Assembly: GCF_900115615.1 (NCBI RefSeq)
Contig: NZ_FOXB01000020.1
Coordinates: 1 to 39,095 of the forward strand
DNA from: Hydrogenimonas thermophila
Lineage (GTDB): Bacteria; Campylobacterota; Campylobacteria; Campylobacterales; Hydrogenimonadaceae
DNA: 39,095 nucleotides
Direction of reading: 5' to 3'
The position numbers were made by a program, and so were the translations under genes. This document shows positions 37,415 through 39,095 of the stretch, in pieces; within the stretch, counting starts at the first letter, position 1, and the number at the start of each line of letters is the position of its first letter. The notes under the pieces were generated by a model, which was not told the DNA's origin, did not search any database, and saw nothing but the letters and a program-made list of their open reading frames with translations.

Positions 37415-38761
37415 TTAAATAGTAAAAATCCAATAATTTTTCCAAAATTCAATATCAAATGAATCTAATTCTTTATAATATTTAACCAAGTCATTAAAAA
37501 ATATCATCTTTATTTTATTAATATCATTTTTATTATTTATTTTATTCCATAAAACAGTAGAAAATGATATATTATTTAAATCTTTACAATGATACATAAA
37601 TCTTTTTCTTTCAAACTTTTCAAAAGGATTTGCCAAAATATTTTGTTTTATCTTTGAATTATTATTTATAAAGTCTTGATTTTCAAATGGAGATTTATTT
37701 CTATCTATTTTTAAATTATTATCCAACCTATACTGATAAAACTTTTTAAACTCAGTAACAAGTTCATCTAAATTACATTCTCCATTATGATTAATAACTT
37801 TAAACATAGAAAGTATAAAAACCATTTTATAAGATAATGAATAGTTCCCTTCTTCTATAAATTCAAAAAAATCTTCATAAATTGTTTCATCATTATGAAC
37901 TTTTAAATTTTTAAATTTTCTAATTTTATCAACTTGAGATGGATGATAGTAATTAATAAACTTTTTCCCAACAGGTATCTGAACATCTGGTTTAACTTCT
38001 TTTTTCTTTACCCAACTTTTTAATGTACCTGTTGAAATATAAAGTTCTCGTGCAAGCTGTTCATCACTTAAATAGTCTGCATACTTTTCTTCAAATGTAA
38101 ATATATCAATATGCTCTAATTTTCTCTCTTCTTCATAAAGACCTTCTAATATAACCTCTTCATGTGATTTACTATCTGGATTTAAAACATCTGCCCAAGC
38201 TTTATATTCACTAACTCCCAAAAGAGCATGAATTGACCAAGGAGTATTTTTAAATGTTCCAAGTCCACCATAATTATCAACTATATCTATAACATATAAC
38301 GCCTCTTTCCCCTTATATTTTCTTGTTCCTCTGCCTATCTGTTGAGTATATAAAACTTTTGACATAGTTGGTCTAGCCATAACAATTATAGATGTTCTTG
38401 GAGAATCCCATCCCTCATTTAATAAAGAACAAGTAGTTAAAAACTGAATTTTCCCCTCTTGATACTCATCAATATATTTTAAAGATTTTTTGTCATTACC
38501 ACTTACAGCTTTACAAGATATATTATGCTCTTGCATAAGTCTTGCAACCTTTTTAGCATGTGCGACTGAAACACAAAATATAATCCCTGACTTTTTGGGC
38601 ATACCACTATCTATAAAATATTTTTTTAAAACATCAACAATCAGTTGATCTCTTGATGGTACAATTACAGTTCTTTGTAAATCGCTTGAATAATAGTCCT
38701 TACCATTAAACCTAACTTCAGACAAATCAATATTACTTTTTACCCTAAATGCTCTTATTGG
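37415..38761 (-). pseudogene. SF2 helicase, C-terminal part, truncated by an insertion sequence
   Basis: The open frame runs from a TAA at 38762-38764 to the stop at 37415. Reading from near 38758, RAFRVKSNIDLSEVRFNGKDY is helicase-like linker just before the second RecA domain. Motif V (LLNEGWDSP) and motif VI (QQIGRGTRKYKG) are present, but the first RecA domain with Walker A and DEAH box is missing. After the helicase part comes a MerR/excisionase-like helix-turn-helix (LARELYISTGTLKSWVKKKE), then an AT-rich helical tail. No start codon with a ribosome site exists; the first candidate is TTG at 38725. Upstream sequence is an insertion element. It was probably the motor of a restriction or defence system with the nuclease downstream. 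Confidence 0.75.
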
Positions 38762-38771
38762 TTAGCCCATT

Positions 38772-38825
38772 CCGATACTAAGGAATACTTTTTGCTATAA
38801 AGCCAAAAAAGTATATTTATATCGG
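38772..38825 (+). promoter_or_regulatory. Hairpin in the transposase leader
   Basis: CCGATA (38772-38777) pairs with TATCGG (38820-38825), and inside it ATACTTTTT pairs with AAAAAGTAT around a GC...GC-closed loop, with small bulges. The outer 3' arm covers the CGG of the ribosome site (GGGAG at 38824-38828). In transcripts reading in from outside, the fold should lower transposase translation, as known for IS10 and IS50. Confidence 0.5.
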
Positions 38826-38833
38826 GAGAAAAA

Positions 38834-39095
38834 ATGGAGCCAGAATTATTGAAAATTTTAAAAGAGCATATATCAGAACAGGCAAGACCACAGGGGAGAC
38901 AGTATAGTTTGCCGGTAATAATGTTTTTATCGATAATAGCTATATTAATGGGAGCAAAGAATCCAATAGAGGTATATAAATGGATGAAAGCAAACGCTAA
39001 AAGGAAGGAGATAAAAAAATTACTAGGAGTAGAGTTTATACGAATACCTGGGAGATCAAGATTATATGATTTTTTTGAGATAGTAGATAAAGATG
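38834..39095 (+). CDS. ISAs1-family transposase, N-terminal fragment
   Basis: 87 codons are open to the window edge. The N-terminus (ILKEHISEQARPQGRQYSL, then PVIMFLSIIAILMGAKNPIE and IPGRSRLYDFF) matches the DDE_Tnp_1-associated domain that precedes the DDE catalytic domain in ISAs1 transposases. The catalytic residues lie beyond the window. GGGAG lies 5 bases before the ATG. Confidence 0.8.
   Translation, partial: MEPELLKILKEHISEQARPQGRQYSLPVIMFLSIIAILMGAKNPIEVYKWMKANAKRKEIKKLLGVEFIRIPGRSRLYDFFEIVDKD

Larger units (their letters stand above)
38762..39095 (+). mobile_element. ISAs1-type insertion sequence, left end (partial)
   Basis: Helicase homology stops abruptly near 38760, and an ISAs1-like transposase gene begins at 38834 in the opposite direction. 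The left boundary is therefore around 38757-38765; the exact terminal repeat and target duplication cannot be defined because the right end is outside the window. Confidence 0.7.

Overview
The window looks like chromosome of a Campylobacterota (Epsilonproteobacteria) bacterium, probably a Sulfurovum/Sulfurimonas-type autotroph. The signs are low GC, a compact run of citric-acid-cycle genes that can run reductively (monomeric NADP isocitrate dehydrogenase, malate dehydrogenase, two-subunit class I fumarase, succinyl-CoA synthetase, 2-oxoglutarate:ferredoxin oxidoreductase OorDABC), and a FlgH lipoprotein. Genus is inference; no 16S or tRNA gene lies in the window.

Layout. (1) 1-1.6 kb: an overlapping ATPase/HNH nuclease pair that looks like a compact Septu-type (PtuAB) phage defence module. 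(2) 1.6-5.1 kb: a HlyD-like periplasmic adaptor overlapping a cytoplasmic molybdopterin oxidoreductase, a secreted SYLF-domain protein and a small zinc-ribbon protein. (3) 5.1-5.4 kb: rnpB (RNase P RNA), minus strand, 30 nt ahead of the zinc-ribbon gene. (4) 5.5-15.5 kb: minus-strand energy/carbon operon icd, then mdh-fumA-fumB-sucC-sucD-(HMA protein)-oorD-oorA-oorB-oorC, ending in a clear intrinsic terminator. (5) 15.6-24.9 kb: envelope genes: mltG, an AsmA/YhdP-like giant protein, a LolC/E-type permease, secA, a LolA-like chaperone and an APC permease. (6) 25-30.9 kb: a tightly overlapping pyruvate dehydrogenase and lipoate operon (pdhA-pdhB-pdhC-lpd-lipB-lipA), preceded by a short coupled leader ORF and an operator-like inverted repeat over its -10. 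(7) 30.9-34.3 kb: glgA-glgB for glycogen. (8) 34.4-36.6 kb: flgH, a GatB/YqeY protein, a phosphoribosyltransferase and an unannotated 32-residue membrane peptide gene with its own promoter and Shine-Dalgarno. (9) 36.7-39.1 kb: an AT-rich restriction/defence remnant (Mrr-like nuclease plus the C-terminal part of an SF2 helicase) cut off by an ISAs1-type insertion sequence that runs off the right edge.

How it fits together. The central operons pair a ferredoxin-linked 2-oxoglutarate oxidoreductase, suited to reductive carbon fixation, with an NAD-linked pyruvate dehydrogenase and its own lipoate genes, suited to oxidative use of pyruvate, perhaps from the glycogen made by the adjacent glg genes. 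The lolA, secA and lolC/E genes group protein export with lipoprotein sorting. Both ends carry likely laterally acquired defence genes, the left one apparently intact and the right one broken. Coordinates use start codons chosen from Shine-Dalgarno spacing and family alignment, so several differ from the longest open frame.
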